DNA of 64,000 nt, from positions 409,095-473,094 of the forward strand of contig NZ_FOFV01000005.1 in assembly GCF_900111005.1 (NCBI RefSeq). The letters run 5' to 3'. Below are positions 62,003 through 64,000 of this stretch, piece by piece. Every line of letters begins with the position of its first letter. Position 1 is the first letter of the stretch. Source of the DNA: Lentzea albida (GTDB lineage: Bacteria > Actinomycetota > Actinomycetes > Mycobacteriales > Pseudonocardiaceae). The notes beneath the pieces are model-generated. The model had not been told where the DNA came from. It searched no databases and was given only the letters and a program-made list of their open reading frames with translations. Made by a program: the position numbers and the translations under genes.

Positions 62003-63544
62003 TCACAGAACAAAAGCGTCAGTCCACAACTGACCGGTTCGCCCGGAAAGTGCTTCCAGCAGAGCGGCCGCCTGGTTGTCGGTGAGGGACGCCACGAAGT
62101 CCACCACCGCGCGCCCGCGAGCCAATCCCCTGACCACGTCAGGCCCGACGTGCGGATCACCGGCCGCACCGACCAATGTGGACGGCTCCGTCCGGGCGAG
62201 CGCCGCGTACTCCGTTTCGGCCAGCTCGACGAGGTCGTGCAGCCTGCGCGGCAAGCGATCCGCCTCCGCCCGGTCGGTCACCCACTGCTCCAAAGCGTCC
62301 ACCAGGGAGCCGAGCAGACGCGCCTGTCCACGTTGGTGCAACGCCAGATCCGGGCGCAGCAACACGAAGCGGCGGTGGACGAACTTCAACACCTGCACCT
62401 CGTGCCACTGCTGGACCGCCAGCACCACGTGGCCGGACCGCGGCGTCGGCTCCTCGATCACGCCGACCGCGTCGACGAGCCTGCGCGTCCACCGCGCGCT
62501 GAACCCGGCCACCGCCTGTTCGGCCTCCACGGATCCGTCGAACGGCACCGCGAGCAGTCCGTCCACCAGCTCCTTGCCGACCTTGCGGACGGCCAGCGCG
62601 AACGCCTCGTCGCTCATCACCCACGAGTCCTTGAGGTGCATGCGCCGGCGCAACGTCTCGAGCGACCGCCCCGGCATCCGGATCTCGGCGCTCAGCTCGG
62701 CGTCGCTCAGCGCGGCGAGGTCGAGCGCCTGCGCCTGCCACGTCCCGAGCTCGGCGGCGACCGTCGCGTGCTGCAGCACGCCGACGCGGTGGAAGTCCTC
62801 CAGGTCGTGGATCGCGTACGCGATGTCGTCCGCGGTGTCCATGACGCTCGCCTCGACGGTCTGCTGCCACGACTCGATGCGCCCGTCGAACGGCTCGCGC
62901 GCCTGTCGCAGGTCGTTGATCTCCGTGACGTACGCGGAGAACTTCGAGCTGCCGGTGCCCGGCATGTCGTCGGGCTCGGCCGCACCACGCGGCGCGACCG
63001 CGAGACCGAGCGGCTGATGACGGGTCCACGGGTACTTCAGCATCGCCGCCCGCACCGCGACCGTGAGGTCGAGACCGAGCGCCTTGGGACCGCGGACGTC
63101 CGTGGTCGTGATGATGCGGAACGACTGCGCGTTGCCCTCGAACCCGTCCGGCAGGCCGAACCGGTGGCGGGCCAGCCTGTCGAGCACCTGCTCCCCCAGG
63201 TGACCGAACGGCGGGTGCCCCAAGTCGTGAGCGAGAGCGGCGGCCTCCACGACGTCCGGATCACAGCCTCCGAGCTTCTCCAGCACCGCGGTGAGCTCCG
63301 GGCGGCCGGTGAGGCGTTCGGCGATGGCACGGGCCGCCTGGGCGACCTTGAGGCTGTGGGTGAGGCGGTTGTGCACGAGCAGGCCTGAGCCCGTGGAGCT
63401 GACGACCTGGGTGACCCCGCCGAGCCGCGCGAAGAACGGTGAGCTCGCGACGCGGTCGCGGTCGACCCGGAACGGGTTCGTGGCGAGGTCGGCGGTCCTG
63501 CCCACGCCGGCCGACCGACGGGCGGAGCGTTGCTCGTTGTGCAT
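62003..63544 (-). CDS. dgt: dNTP triphosphohydrolase (HD domain)
   Basis: The 513-residue protein has the HD metal-binding residues: His in HNRLTHSLKVAQ, His-Asp in AALAHDLGHPPFGH, and Asp in DIAYAIHDLEDF. This set and length fit the dGTPase/SAMHD1-like deoxynucleotide triphosphohydrolases, which cleave dNTP to deoxynucleoside and triphosphate. ATG at 63544 is chosen over a longer frame. It is upstream of the rRNA operon end. Confidence 0.9.
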   Translation of the reverse strand: MHNEQRSARRSAGVGRTADLATNPFRVDRDRVASSPFFARLGGVTQVVSSTGSGLLVHNRLTHSLKVAQAARAIAERLTGRPELTAVLEKLGGCDPDVVEAAALAHDLGHPPFGHLGEQVLDRLARHRFGLPDGFEGNAQSFRIITTTDVRGPKALGLDLTVAVRAAMLKYPWTRHQPLGLAVAPRGAAEPDDMPGTGSSKFSAYVTEINDLRQAREPFDGRIESWQQTVEASVMDTADDIAYAIHDLEDFHRVGVLQHATVAAELGTWQAQALDLAALSDAELSAEIRMPGRSLETLRRRMHLKDSWVMSDEAFALAVRKVGKELVDGLLAVPFDGSVEAEQAVAGFSARWTRRLVDAVGVIEEPTPRSGHVVLAVQQWHEVQVLKFVHRRFVLLRPDLALHQRGQARLLGSLVDALEQWVTDRAEADRLPRRLHDLVELAETEYAALARTEPSTLVGAAGDPHVGPDVVRGLARGRAVVDFVASLTDNQAAALLEALSGRTGQLWTDAFVL

Positions 63545-63606
63545 GCTCAGACGGTATACCGCGCTGCCCGGAACTCCTCGAAGGCGTAGGCGGCGACAAC
63601 ACGAAA

Positions 63607-63650
63607 ATGCCCCCGCGGGGAGCGCTCTCGGCGCTCGACCCACGGGGGTA
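63607..63650 (-). terminator. rRNA operon terminator
   Basis: On the minus strand CCCCCGTGGG pairs with CCCGCGGGGG around an inner GAGCGC/GCGCTC stem, and the sequence continues with ATTTT. It lies 14 bp beyond the 5S end, as expected. Confidence 0.75.
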
Positions 63651-63663
63651 TCTCGGAAGAAGT

Positions 63664-63780
63664 TCGGCGGCGACCTACTCTCCCACACCGTAACCAGTGC
63701 AGTACCATCGGCGCAGAAGGGCTTAACTACCGGGTTCGGAATGGGACCGGGTGTTTCCCCAACGCTATAACCACCGAAAC
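63664..63780 (-). rRNA. rrf: 5S ribosomal RNA
   Basis: The minus-strand sequence begins GTTTCGGTGGTTATAGCG and includes CCCGGTCCCATTCCGAACCC and the 3' complement of the first stem, as in actinobacterial 5S rRNA. About 117 bases. It lies about 96 bp downstream of the 23S end. Confidence 0.95.
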
Positions 63781-63876
63781 ACTATGGAAATGTACAACCA
63801 GAGCCCTGTTCGAGCTCTCGATCGGTTCTGGTTGTTCTTCCAGAACCGCACAGTGGATGCGTAGCGTCTTTGTAAC

Positions 63877-64000
63877 AAGTCCTCGGCCTATTAGTACCAG
63901 TCAGCTCCAACCGTTACCGGTCTTCCACCTCTGGCCTATCAACCCAGTGGTCTAGCTGGGGGCCTTAACCCACAAAGGGTGGGATACCTCATCTTGGAAC
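63877..64000 (-). rRNA. rrl: 23S ribosomal RNA, 3' end only
   Basis: The minus strand contains the conserved 23S 3' segment (GGTTGATAGGCCAGAGGTGG, then GAGCTGACTGGTACTAATAG, then GCCGAGGACTTG). The gene continues out of the window. The mature end is placed near 63877. Confidence 0.92.

Overview
The window is high-GC DNA from an actinomycete, most likely a member of the Pseudonocardiales (inference). The support is the very GC-rich codon use with many GTG and TTG starts, an F420-type LLM oxidoreductase, an MmpS-like protein, an acVLRF1 translation factor, a SigD/ShbA-like sigma factor, UdgX, and actinobacterial 5S and 23S rRNA. No CRISPR array, tRNA, prophage or complete insertion sequence was seen. 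The 3' end of a ribosomal RNA operon (23S end, then 5S) closes the window on the minus strand. Layout. 0-6 kb: the end of a LacI-type regulator, a secreted CAP protein, an amino acid permease, a secreted NlpC/P60-like protein, a small XRE regulator, a strongly structured RNA element with a 12-codon reading frame, and a csbD-udgX pair behind a stress-sigma-type promoter. 6-15 kb: alpha-glucan and trehalose metabolism on the minus strand (glgX-treY-treZ overlapping, then malQ upstream), with an ANTAR protein converging on treZ. 15-19 kb: Rid protein, LacI regulator, peroxiredoxin, and an LLM oxidoreductase-TetR-MmpS operon with a 16-bp operator inside its promoter. 18.9-23.5 kb: an aromatic acid gene set comprising a MIO ammonia-lyase or aminomutase, an unrecognised helical protein, an O-methyltransferase and a frameshifted 4-coumarate:CoA ligase-like gene, with a divergent 47-aa small gene. 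23.6-31 kb: M23 endopeptidase, bifunctional PBP, a broken tnpB, PfkB kinase and MFS exporter. 31-36 kb: SigD/ShbA-like sigma factor and a four-gene overlapping lipid-modification operon (hydrolase, FAD protein, DUF1365, cyclopropane synthase). 35.8-38.2 kb: a patch of gene decay (TetR, SDR, truncated response regulator, tandem repeat). 38-47 kb: MobA-like transferase, C39-like protein, SIS protein, penicillin-binding protein, a NarL-type two-component system behind a berberine-bridge-type oxidase, and a 500-bp G-rich low-complexity tract. 47-58 kb: ABC exporter, enoyl-CoA hydratase, conserved small HTH protein, ABC-F ATPase, SDR, a divergent LysR/EamA pair, an ECF-sigma operon, acVLRF1 and an XRE-type protein. 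59-64 kb: a large secreted subtilase-like protein with a P domain, a dNTP triphosphohydrolase, 5S and 23S rRNA. How the parts work together: the glgX/treY/treZ/malQ set turns glycogen or maltodextrin into trehalose and recycles short glucans. Cell-wall enzymes (two PBPs, M23, NlpC-like, C39-like) are scattered as single genes. The 18.9-23.5 kb set is the best candidate for an undescribed small pathway, because tyrosine or phenylalanine deamination, catechol O-methylation and CoA activation would together give hydroxycinnamoyl-type products, although the ligase carries a frameshift in this sequence. Two copies of a roughly 105-bp intergenic repeat, in opposite orientation at 24.9 and 58.9 kb, point to a dispersed repeat family.
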